This document shows, one piece after another, positions 46,274 to 56,279 of a stretch of DNA of 64,000 nt (positions are counted from its first letter, which is position 1; each line of letters starts with the position of its first letter). Source of the stretch: Flectonema sp. DT1601 (Eukaryota; Euglenozoa; Diplonemea; Diplonemida; Diplonemidae); NCBI GenBank assembly GCA_964019425.1, contig OZ025803.1:919001-983000 (forward strand), in the 5' to 3' direction. The notes beneath the pieces were generated by a model. That model did not search any database. It was not told the DNA's origin and saw nothing but the letters and a program-made list of their open reading frames with translations. The translations under genes and the position numbers were made by a program.

Positions 46274-46644
46274 GTTGAAACAAACAGATAACAGAGACGC
46301 AACACATACCGGAACATCATCGCAAGCAATGCTTCGGACCTCCGTCGACCTTCGTTCTTCCGGCGGCAAAGGGAAACAAGAAAGAACGGGCAATGAGACA
46401 AACCTGTTAGTTGGTGTTGTGTTGTTGTTAAAAACAAAAACATAAACGCCAGGAAGTTCGACAACGAAGACATCGACATCGATCGCTGCTCTGCAGATGT
46501 CCGGCGGGTGTTTGTCTACACTGTGTTTATTGTTTGTTTTTTTCCCAAGGTTCAACCTTGGGGAAGAGAAGTAAAAAATTCCGTCAATGTTGGCCTTCCT
46601 GTTCGAAGGTGCGCACCAATGACGATAAATAGAGCGGGGGGAGA

Positions 46645-47026
46645 AAACCTTTGATCCAACTGGATCCCTTCACGAGCTGACATTGCCATGTGAAGTTAAA
46701 TATTCTGGCGATGCCAGCTCAGGCGACTTAGCCTGCTTTTTTCTTTAAATAAAAAAAATAAAAAGATACCAACAGGTGGGGTGATGGGTTGCGCCACTGC
46801 AATCCAGTCACAAAAAGAAACAAAGGTAATCTCAAGGGTTCTCGACCCTTGGCTCTTCCTGCGCAAGCATCGCATGGAGGGTGACGCTAAGCACCCGGGG
46901 GGTACGAAACAAACTTTCCCCCTGCTGTCCTGGTTGAAATAAAAAAAAAAAAAAAAAAAAAAGGGATAGAAGTAAACAGAATACATTACACCTCAACAGG
47001 TGACGCTAAACACCCAGGGGATACAA
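46645..47026 (+). repeat. Diverged copy of the hairpin-rich repeat family
   Basis: Shares the GATC..CTGGATC, ATGTGAAG, GACTTAGCCTG and GGTGACGC(T/C)AA(G/A)CACCC landmarks, in order, with the copies at 52-53 kb. It contains perfect short hairpins at 46705-46717, 46720-46735 and 46833-46851, separated by A-rich linkers. Confidence 0.65.
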
Positions 47027-48312
47027 TGAGGCGATCGGCAGGGGTGGAGGTTTCACGAATTTTCACGATCCTTCACGGTTTGTCACGAGTTGTCACTACC
47101 TATCACGAAAATTCACGAAAATTCACTGCCAAAAAGCATGGTGAAAAATCGTGAATTTTCGTGAATTTTGATATTGAGATTTGTGGTTTGGTAAAAAAAA
47201 CTACTCAGGGGGGGCCTGAACTGCACTGCTTCGTAGTTGTCATCGGTGCTTGTTAATCCTATCGTTCTCTACAGTTTATTGTTAATACTACTTCTCTTTA
47301 ATCCAGCTCTTGTTACAGTTTCATGTGGTTGCTGAACTATTCTAGCACAGGTGGGTTGATAGGCATGTGTGGTGATCGTTGAAGTGGTGGGTTGTATGTG
47401 CAGGATTGTGTGTTCCTCATTCGCAACCGGGAGAGTACCTTCTGCCTGGTAAGTGACACAACATCTGTGCTTGTTCATACGTGGGAATCGGTCGTTTGCT
47501 TACTTGCTTCGCAACAAGCACCGCATCTCTTTTAGGGCGTGCCCATTTAAAGAGAAGGTTACAAATGGGCGCTTCGGAACCTTAGCATTTGCATGCTATG
47601 TGTTATCATGCCCGCTTCGAGGTATTCCATTCCTCAGGTGGGTTCTCACATTCTTGCAGCGCAACAAGCGCCTCATCAAGTACTCTCATCGTCGCAGGCG
47701 GGCATACGCTTACCTGATGTCTCTCAGTAACGAGGAAATGGGCAACATCATGGAGTTCATGTGTGCACAATATAGTATTGTGAATGGTGTGCTCAGACGT
47801 CTCATCTCATTCTCCCGGGAGCATCGCACTCCGCGACAGCTTCTCCAGTTTTGGGCAGAGGTTGCACGTGACATGTCAGAGGCAGCCACAATTGACATCT
47901 CATATTTGCTGAATGATCATGGTCGGGTTGTTACAGAACAGAACAGTCTGAACGAGAATGAGCCCACTCAGTGATTAAACCCACCGCACACGCGATGCGC
48001 CGGTCCAAAGTCCGGAACCTCACCACAAGCGATGGTCAGGAAGGGTGATGGGTCACTGGGCACAAGCGATGCCCATTTAGTTGTCAAAGTGACATGTATG
48101 GCAAACTGAACAGGTTTGACATTGCACAGCACCAACGGTACCATCTGGATGTCACTCACTTTTTTCACTAGAATTCACACATTTTCACACATTTTCACAC
48201 ATTTTCACAGGATTTCACTACCAAAAAGCAGCAAAAAATTAAGTGAAAAATCGTGAAAAATCGTGTAGCAAAGTGAAAAATCGTGAACACCTCCACCCTG
48301 CCGATCGCCTCA
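47027..48312. mobile_element. DNA transposon with terminal inverted repeats (possibly hAT-like, non-autonomous)
   Basis: Inverted ends of about 24 bp: left TGAGGCGATCGGCAGGGGTGG, right (reverse complement) TGAGGCGATCGGCAGGGTGG. Both subterminal zones are packed with TTCACGA/TCGTGAA and TTTTCAC motifs and each folds back on itself around a C-x-C-C-A-A-A-A-A-G-C-A core. The interior holds one plus-strand frame (47453-47974). CAGGG(G)TGG at the ends recalls hAT termini. The outer bases can be read either as part of the TIR or as a CGATCG target duplication. No transposase domain is recognised. Confidence 0.72.
47453..47974 (+). CDS. Unknown protein carried by the TIR transposon
   Basis: 173 residues, basic and aromatic in the first half (LLRNKHRISFRACPF, FLRWVLTFLQRNKRLIKYS) and helical in the second (ISFSREHRTPRQLLQFWAEVARDM). 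It does not resemble a transposase I know; it may be a fragment or a captured gene. Only this copy of the element has it. The other copy (53755-54024) is just the right end. Confidence 0.4.
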   Translation: MTQHLCLFIRGNRSFAYLLRNKHRISFRACPFKEKVTNGRFGTLAFACYVLSCPLRGIPFLRWVLTFLQRNKRLIKYSHRRRRAYAYLMSLSNEEMGNIMEFMCAQYSIVNGVLRRLISFSREHRTPRQLLQFWAEVARDMSEAATIDISYLLNDHGRVVTEQNSLNENEPTQ

Positions 48313-48800
48313 CTATGTCGATCACTTTCTATTTTCCGTCCTGGTCAAGACGCTAAACTGATTGTTTTTTCTTTAAAAAATAATAAAAAGGATTTAAAAA
48401 AAAAAAAAAAAAAAGTATAAACAATGTTATCATTGTTTTTTTATCGATCGACTATGTCGATCACTTTCTATTTTCCGTCCTGGTCAGGACGCTAAACTGA
48501 TTGTTTTTTCTTTAAAAATAAATAAAAAGAATAATAAAAAAAAAAAGGAATAAACAATGTTATCATTGTTTTTTTATCGATCGACTATGTCGATTACTTT
48601 CTATTTTCCGTCCTGGTCAAGACGCTAAACTGATTGTTTTTCCTTTAAAATAATTAAAAGGATTTAAAAAAAAAAAAAAAAAAAAAGAATAAACAATGTT
48701 ATCATTGTTTTTTTCTATCGATCGACTATGTCGATTAATTTCTATTTTCCGTCCTGATCGAGACGCTAAACTGATTGTTTCCTTTTTTTAAATAAAAAAA
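48313..48800 (+). repeat. Satellite of about 137-bp units with three hairpins each (four units)
   Basis: Units start near 48313, 48453, 48587 and 48726. Each carries GATCGAC-TAT-GTCGATC, CGTC-CTGGTCAA-GACG and AAACAATG-TTAT-CATTGTTT stem-loops, with A-runs between. Further single or diverged units lie at 53030-53082, 54025-54512, 58742-58794, 60684-60780 and 61131-61470. Confidence 0.88.
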
Positions 48801-48963
48801 GAATTGGCTTTAACTTCAACTATACAGAAAATAATGATATAACACTGTGATTTTTTGTTTGTGCACGAAACCGTGAACCGACTTAAACTGATAAAGCTAA
48901 AGGAGGTTTACGTGTGCTGCCAACATTCTTTTTCGTTCTTACAATACTTGTTAAATGCAAAAA
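48799..48963 (+). repeat. Short non-autonomous repeat sharing both ends with the RT element
   Basis: Same roughly 165-bp repeat as in the intron at 28902-29091, here with a very short A-run. It directly precedes the RT element, which begins with the same bases. The second tandem copy is at 54511-54675. Confidence 0.82.
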
Positions 48964-50567
48964 AGAATTGGCTTTAACTTCAACTATACAGAAAATAATG
49001 ATATAACACTGTGATTTTTTGTTTGTGCACGAAACCGGACCCCTTTCCAGTGGATTGTTCGTGGCCGTCGTGTCTAGTTTGATATGGTATCTATCAAAGT
49101 TGGGAGAATAACGGTCTTTTATGAGATAATAAACCGATGCGATGCGGTGTTCGTTCTTCTTGTGTATCATTTCTTAGTATGCTTCATCTTCCAGTCTAGT
49201 GTGCTTGTCAGCAATATTGTCCTCGCTCGCCACGTACTCGACGTGCAGAACTGAACTAGACCTGTCCAACAGTCGATGAATAGTCCGTAACATGGGTTGT
49301 ACATTTTGTTGTAGAGAATAGCCACGGTGCAACGAACCGATAACTCCCTTGTTGTCTACATGTCCCGTCACCCTGCAACTCTGCAGTTTTAACTCTGTCA
49401 CTACATATTCAATGGCCTTGACTACTGCGAAAAATTCCTTTTCGAAAATCCCCATGTTCACTATATCGCGCGGGAAGCGTCCTCTCCGATAAGAGTTTCC
49501 CACTACAAATGCCCAGGCTTTTGTACTTGCATCAGATACGGAAGTCATTTCTGTTTCATAGCTACGCTTATTCCACCGCACCCATTCGTTCTTCACAAGC
49601 TGCAGGAATTGAAAGAAATACGATGTAAAGTCAAACTCGCAAGCGTACCTACGTGGTAGCAAGGTTTCCACTATCGTTTCGTAAGACGGTAGCCTGCATG
49701 GCGGTAACGAGGTATAAGCTGTTAACTCATTAATAGTCTTACAATTTAGGATGAAACGTAATTGTCCAGGTGTACTTTTCGGTATGAGAAAAGCAGAGTG
49801 CATGAATCTATTCGTCGTCGATCTAGGAGATGGTTCGGCGAAACCAAGCTCAAGCATGCGTTCGGTATGAGGTTTTAATTGGACATTCTTTGCGCCTATC
49901 CCAGATTCGTCTTCTTGTGGCGAATTGTTAATCACTTGGATGACAAAGTTCGGATCTGCAATCCATCTCATGTTTGTTCTCAGGTTCGGATAGCTTCCCA
50001 CTAGCAGTTCCATGTTTACCGGTTCCATTCTTATTCCAGATATGGTTCCGTCATAACATGTTCGCGGACAACGTGTTCCAGTTATCCCCGTTAGCCATCC
50101 TTCCGCGTAGTCGTACATGCGGAATCCTGCTTCCAATTTTGAAGCCCAAAAAGGTCTGTCATGGATAGCTTTCACTGCAGTAGTGCGGCCGCTTTTATCG
50201 TATTCCGAGTCGAGGTCCAAGTCTCCGGCGGTATGTAGAACTGGGTTGACGTCCCTGATGCATGCCGCGCCATCGCCTGAGCGTCCCGTTCCGACGACTC
50301 CAACGCGACATACGTGAGTGCACTGTGACGTATGTAGTGGCTCGTGGTGTCGAGATGTCTTTCCAGCCATCTGTTGTATCCCGATCGGTTCAAACCCGTG
50401 AATACCATTTCGCCATTCGTTGTTGCCAACCATTGCAACACCACGCGGAATAAAGAGCCATTTTTTGCTACCAGAATCCATTGACCTTGTCTCGTTTTGT
50501 CGGTCTTCCCCCCGACCAAGCCAATTAGGTAACCGTTCCTGACTTCCCGGATGTTAAATGCAAAAAA
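48964..50567 (-). mobile_element. Degenerate YR/RT retroelement, copy 1
   Basis: The plus-strand left end equals the start of the short repeat (AAGAATTGGC..); the right end is TGTTAAATGC plus an A-run (50549-50580), the same ending as the short repeat. On the minus strand a tyrosine-recombinase C-terminal segment (within 50172-50519, RHS..ARHASGTS..FY block) lies before an RT-RNase H region (about 50000-49174; LRFILNCKTIN, CEFDFTSYFF and, in the RNase H part, VSDASTKAW and GHVDNKGVIGSL). The order is again recombinase before RT. It looks broken and internally shortened, with at least two breaks. An almost identical copy is at 54676-56279. Confidence 0.72.
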
Positions 50568-50580
50568 AAAAAAAAAAAAA

Positions 50581-51124
50581 GGAGCATCTCCCTGCTATCC
50601 CCATATCCCCACAATAATATTATACCTTTTCATTTTCTCTTTCCTTTTCTGGTCTTTTTTTTTTCTTTTTTTTTCCTTTTTCATACAACGTTTTTTATTT
50701 ATATTTTATTTTATTTTTTTTTCATGTTTGATTACTTCCTCTTCATATTTTTTTTTTTTTTTTTTTTTTTCTCTGCCTCTCTCTTAATTCTGTTCGTTTC
50801 TTTGAAACGAAAATTCATTTGAATATTATTCCTTGGTCAGCAACAGTCATTGTCGCCCTTTGGGCCTGTTAAAAAAAATAAAAAATAAAAAGAAAGTTTA
50901 CATCGGGAATAGGCAGGAGCCAAAAGCTCCCAGTCCGTTACTTCCCACTTTATCGAAATCTTCTAATAACTGATATCACATGTCTTTCAAGCTTGTATTT
51001 TACTACTTCTGTGGTATAATTATTTAGTGAATTTATGGATATCTCCTCCTTTTAGTGACATTTTTTTAATCCTAGGTAGGGAAAATGTGTGTTAAGGCAA
51101 GTATAGCGAAAAATCATACTCAGT
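50581..51124. other. T- and pyrimidine-rich filler
   Basis: Long T-runs (50654-50780) and AT-rich sequence with no gene. Repeated at 56293-56836 in the second tandem unit. Confidence 0.45.
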
Positions 51125-51240
51125 GTTGAGTTGAGTTGAATTACCAGGTGAGATTTGGACAGTTAGCTTTTGGCTAAGGCCCTCCCTGAAGAGCAAGAAC
51201 AAAAAAACTACTCGCACCTGAAGAAAACATACACAAAGAA
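51125..51240 (+). repeat. Hairpin-rich repeat, short plus-strand copy
   Basis: Contains the TTAGC-TTTT-GGCTAA stem-loop (51163-51177) and the segment up to ACACAAAGAAC. Followed at 51244-51262 by a perfect CGATCGGC-TAT-GCCGATCG hairpin. Confidence 0.75.
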
Positions 51241-51954
51241 CAACGATCGGCTATGCCGATCGACCTTTAAAATAATTGTCTTCTTCTTCTCGACGTTCAG
51301 ATCCAATTGATCGACCTTTTCTTTTTTTTTTCCTTTATTCCTTCCATCCCTCCCGCTCCCCTTATTTTAATAAAAACAAGATCAGCTCAGCTTGATCGTT
51401 ATTTATTTATCTATTTATTTATTTTTTTTTTTTTTTGTTGGTCCTAGTCAAGACCTTAAACTGACTAATCGGTCTTAATTTTAACTAACCTTTTAATACT
51501 CTCTATCTGGTCTGTTATGTCATATTTCTCATTTAATTTTATCATCCATTTTACTTTTCACTGTTTCCCATCTACATTTTATTTTCAAATAGTTACGGTC
51601 TGTTAAAAAAAAAAAAGTTTAAATAAGTTAAATTGAACATGTTAACTCAATTCCTCAATTCTTCCGTCATGGTCATGACATTCTTTTTCGTTTCTCCAAT
51701 GCACAAGAGATACCATCACTCATGAGATACCAACGCACATACGAGATACCAGCACTCCAGAGATACCGACACGCTAGAGATACCAAGTCACTTGAGATAC
51801 CTCCTTGTAAATTAATTCCCGGTATTTCAAATTTGAATTGATAGTGTCAACTCTGCTTGCTGCTCTCGTTTATGTGTTGTCTCCTGAAAGTGATCTTAAC
51901 TCCTATAAAAAGAAAAAAAAAAAAAGAAATCAAAAAAGAAGAATTTTCAAACGA
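51241..51954. other. AT-rich filler with small hairpins
   Basis: Contains a GGTC..GACC stem-loop (51439-51454) of the satellite type and five nearby GAGATACCA/GAGATACCG-type short repeats (about 51706-51800). No gene. Confidence 0.5.
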
Positions 51955-52950
51955 GTGAGTTAAGTTACCAGGTGAGATTTGGACTGTTAGCTTTTGGCTA
52001 AGGCCCTCCCTGAAGAGCAAGAACAAAAAAACTACTCACACCTGAAGAAAACATACACAAAGAACACACTGTAGGCTGTGTGTGTATTTTGTGTTTGTCA
52101 CAACAGGAGAGAAAAGAAAGAATGTCAAGGTTGGTCACCTTGCCTATCAACGCACAACATTGGTGGTCTCTACTAGACCCTGAGTGATCCCACTGGATCT
52201 CTCATCGTTCATAGTACCTATGTGAAGTTATAAAATCAAAGGTAAACTATGAACTACAAATGACTTAGCCTGTTATTATAATGCCACAGGCAGGCCCTGC
52301 ATTCAGCAACTATCCAGCAGTGCTTGGATGTCCTGATCTTCTTCTAAAAAAAAGAAAGAAAGAAAAACAAAACTGTAGCTGGGATCACTCAGGATCAACA
52401 GACTACCAATGCTACCTGTTGTACTTGCTCACTATGGGGGGTGATGCCAAACACCCAGAAGTACTAAACTGCTTTCCTTCTTGCTGCCCAGGAGTTTCTG
52501 ACCAGAACTAATAGAAAATAAAAAGTAGATGGGAAACAATAAAAAGTAAAATGGATATAACTGAAGTTATACAAGACAAATGAAGTAACAGACCAGAACA
52601 GAAAGAGAATTGTAATAGAAGATTACAAATAAAAAAATGCAAGTATCAACACATGATCAGGATACACCAGCAGCTAACAAACAACATAAAATTGAAGATC
52701 AGTTGCCAGAGTATTTCAACCATGGTAGAATACTCGCCCCTCTGGCAGGGATTATCCCAGACTTGTCCTTTAATCTAGTTGGACACCATGGCTTACAACC
52801 CTTCCAGAGGGAAGCACCATTATGACTTCTATTTTTTTTCTTCAAGAAAATCATAAGGTGGGAACAAAGAAAAATGCTAAGAGGAACCCCCTATTAACAC
52901 CTAAGACATCTAAACTGCAGCCCAGCCTATGCCCAGTTATAACAACCCCT
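51955..52950 (+). repeat. Hairpin-rich repeat, long plus-strand copy
   Basis: About 1 kb. It carries serial short stem-loops, among them TTAGC-TTTT-GGCTAA and CAAGGT-TGGTC-ACCTTG (52126-52142). Small frames inside (52281-52511, 52637-52825) are shared between copies only because the DNA is repeated. Confidence 0.82.
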
Positions 52951-53082
52951 ACCACCCATTATGATCAATTCCGCTTGTTTTTTTTTTTTTTTTTAAAAAC
53001 AAATAAAAAAATAAAAAAAATTATAAAAGAGTAAACAATGTTATCATTGTTTTTTTTATCGATCGACTATGTCGATCACTTC

Positions 53083-53616
53083 TCCTGGGCAGCAAGAAGG
53101 AAAGTAGTTGAGTACTTCTGGGTGTTTGGCATCACCCCCCATAGTGAGCAAGTACAACAGGTAGCATTGGTAGTCTGTTGATCCTGAGTGATCCCAGCTA
53201 CAGTTTTGTTTTTCTTTCTTTTTTTTAGAAGAAGATCAGGACATCCAAGCACTGCTGGATAGTTGCTGAATGCAGGGCCTGCCTGTGGCATTATAATAAC
53301 AGGCTAAGTCATTTGTAGTTCATAGTTTACCTTTGATTTTATAACTTCACATAGGTACTATGAACGATGAGAGATCCAGTGGGATCACTCAGGGTCTAGT
53401 AGAGACCACCAATGTTGTGCGTTGATAGGCAAGGTGACCAACCTTGACATTCTTTCTTTTCTCTCCTGTTGTGACAAACACAAAATACACACACAGCTTA
53501 CAGTGTGTTCTTTGTGTATGTTTTCTTCAGGTGTGAGTAGTTTTTTTGTTCTTGCTCTTCAGGGAGGGCCTTAGCCAAAAGCTAACAGTCCAAATCTCAC
53601 CTGGAAATTCAACTCA
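53083..53616 (-). repeat. Hairpin-rich repeat, inverted copy
   Basis: Reverse complement of about 51955-52495. With that copy it forms a roughly 530-bp inverted repeat separated by about 590 bp. The same pair recurs at 57667-58207 and 58795-59328. Confidence 0.88.
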
Positions 53617-53754
53617 GTCCTTGTCAGTTTTGGCATCAAACTTGTAATGGTTTAATCATTACAGGTTATTTACTGAAATATTTGTTCTAAAAGTTGCTAA
53701 GTATTTCTCACTTAGAAATTTTTTATTTTTTTATTTTCAGCTTAATTAGCTAGC

Positions 53755-54024
53755 GGGTGATGGGTCACTGGGCACAAGCGATGCCCATTTAGTTGTCAAA
53801 GTGACATGTATGGCAAACTGAACAGGTTTGACATTGCACAGCACCAACGGTACCATCTGGATGTCACTCACTTTTTTCACTAGAATTCACACATTTTCAC
53901 ACATTTTCACACATTTTCACAGGATTTCACTACCAAAAAGCAGCAAAAAATTAAGTGAAAAATCGTGAAAAATCGTGTAGCAAAGTGAAAAATCGTGAAC
54001 ATCTCCACCCTGCCGATCGCCTCA
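53755..54024. mobile_element. Right-end fragment of the TIR transposon
   Basis: Identical to 48043-48312 apart from isolated bases, including the right inverted terminus. The rest of the element is absent because the tandem unit boundary cuts it. Confidence 0.85.
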
Positions 54025-54675
54025 CTATGTCGATCACTTTCTATTTTCCGTCCTGGTCAAGACGCTAAACTGATTGTTTTTTCTTTAAAAAATAATAAAA
54101 AGGATTTAAAAAAAAAAAAAAAAAAAGTATAAACAATGTTATCATTGTTTTTTTATCGATCGACTATGTCGATCACTTTCTATTTTCCGTCCTGGTCAGG
54201 ACGCTAAACTGATTGTTTTTTCTTTAAAAATAAATAAAAAGAATAATAAAAAAAAAAAGGAATAAACAATGTTATCATTGTTTTTTTATCGATCGACTAT
54301 GTCGATTACTTTCTATTTTCCGTCCTGGTCAAGACGCTAAACTGATTGTTTTTCCTTTAAAATAATTAAAAGGATTTAAAAAAAAAAAAAAAAAAAAAGA
54401 ATAAACAATGTTATCATTGTTTTTTTCTATCGATCGACTATGTCGATTAATTTCTATTTTCCGTCCTGATCGAGACGCTAAACTGATTGTTTCCTTTTTT
54501 TAAATAAAAAAAGAATTGGCTTTAACTTCAACTATACAGAAAATAATGATATAACACTGTGATTTTTTGTTTGTGCACGAAACCGTGAACCGACTTAAAC
54601 TGATAAAGCTAAAGGAGGTTTACGTGTGCTGCCAACATTCTTTTTCGTTCTTACAATACTTGTTAAATGCAAAAA

Positions 54676-56279
54676 AGAATTGGCTTTAACTTCAACTATA
54701 CAGAAAATAATGATATAACACTGTGATTTTTTGTTTGTGCACGAAACCGGACCCCTTTCCAGTGGATTGTTCGTGGCCGTCGTGTCTAGTTTGATATGGT
54801 ATCTATCAAAGTTGGGAGAATAACGGTCTTTTATGAGATAATAAACCGATGCGATGCGGTGTTCGTTCTTCTTGTGTATCATTTCTTAGTATGCTTCATC
54901 TTCCAGTCTAGTGTGCTTGTCAGCAATATTGTCCTCGCTCGCCACGTACTCGACGTGCAGAACTGAACTAGACCTGTCCAACAGTCGATGAATAGTCCGT
55001 AACATGGGTTGTACATTTTGTTGTAGAGAATAGCCACGGTGCAACGAACCGATAACTCCCTTGTTGTCTACATGTCCCGTCACCCTGCAACTCTGCAGTT
55101 TTAACTCTGTCACTACATATTCAATGGCCTTGACTACTGCGAAAAATTCCTTTTCGAAAATCCCCATGTTCACTATATCGCGCGGGAAGCGTCCTCTCCG
55201 ATAAGAGTTTCCCACTACAAATGCCCAGGCTTTTGTACTTGCATCAGATACGGAAGTCATTTCTGTTTCATAGCTACGCTTATTCCACCGCACCCATTCG
55301 TTCTTCACAAGCTGCAGGAATTGAAAGAAATACGATGTAAAGTCAAACTCGCAAGCGTACCTACGTGGTAGCAAGGTTTCCACTATCGTTTCGTAAGACG
55401 GTAGCCTGCATGGCGGTAACGAGGTATAAGCTGTTAACTCATTAATAGTCTTACAATTTAGGATGAAACGTAATTGTCCAGGTGTACTTTTCGGTATGAG
55501 AAAAGCAGAGTGCATGAATCTATTCGTCGTCGATCTAGGAGATGGTTCGGCGAAACCAAGCTCAAGCATGCGTTCGGTATGAGGTTTTAATTGGACATTC
55601 TTTGCGCCTATCCCAGATTCGTCTTCTTGTGGCGAATTGTTAATCACTTGGATGACAAAGTTCGGATCTGCAATCCATCTCATGTTTGTTCTCAGGTTCG
55701 GATAGCTTCCCACTAGCAGTTCCATGTTTACCGGTTCCATTCTTATTCCAGATATGGTTCCGTCATAACATGTTCGCGGACAACGTGTTCCAGTTATCCC
55801 CGTTAGCCATCCTTCCGCGTAGTCGTACATGCGGAATCCTGCTTCCAATTTTGAAGCCCAAAAAGGTCTGTCATGGATAGCTTTCACTGCAGTAGTGCGG
55901 CCGCTTTTATCGTATTCCGAGTCGAGGTCCAAGTCTCCGGCGGTATGTAGAACTGGGTTGACGTCCCTGATGCATGCCGCGCCATCGCCTGAGCGTCCCG
56001 TTCCGACGACTCCAACGCGACATACGTGAGTGCACTGTGACGTATGTAGTGGCTCGTGGTGTCGAGATGTCTTTCCAGCCATCTGTTGTATCCCGATCGG
56101 TTCAAACCCGTGAATACCATTTCGCCATTCGTTGTTGCCAACCATTGCAACACCACGCGGAATAAAGAGCCATTTTTTGCTACCAGAATCCATTGACCTT
56201 GTCTCGTTTTGTCGGTCTTCCCCCCGACCAAGCCAATTAGGTAACCGTTCCTGACTTCCCGGATGTTAAATGCAAAAAA
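54676..56279 (-). mobile_element. Degenerate YR/RT retroelement, copy 2
   Basis: Copy of 48964-50567 within the second tandem unit, practically unchanged, with the same ends and parts. It looks broken in the same way, so the breaks predate the duplication. Confidence 0.72.

Larger units (their letters stand above)
48043..53754. repeat. 5,712-bp tandem unit, copy 1
   Basis: Near-identical to 53755-59466 with a constant offset of 5712. It begins inside the TIR transposon and contains its right end, the 137-bp-type satellite, the YR/RT element, AT-rich filler and the hairpin-rich repeat in both orientations. Only scattered single-base differences and homopolymer-length changes are visible. Confidence 0.93.

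Noticed and set aside
48419-48445. Bacterial-type intrinsic terminator (AAACAATG stem plus T-run)
   Set aside because: It looks like one, but the context is a eukaryotic satellite in which every unit has it.
48313-48800. CRISPR-like array
   Set aside because: Repeats are adjacent satellite units without unique spacers, in a eukaryotic genome.
50551-50787. Phe-rich 78-residue frame
   Set aside because: A product of T-runs; not a membrane protein.
52281-52825. Small plus-strand frames (76 and 62 residues) repeated in many copies
   Set aside because: They recur only because the hairpin-rich repeat recurs, contain no domain, and are not preserved in the diverged copy at 46.7 kb.
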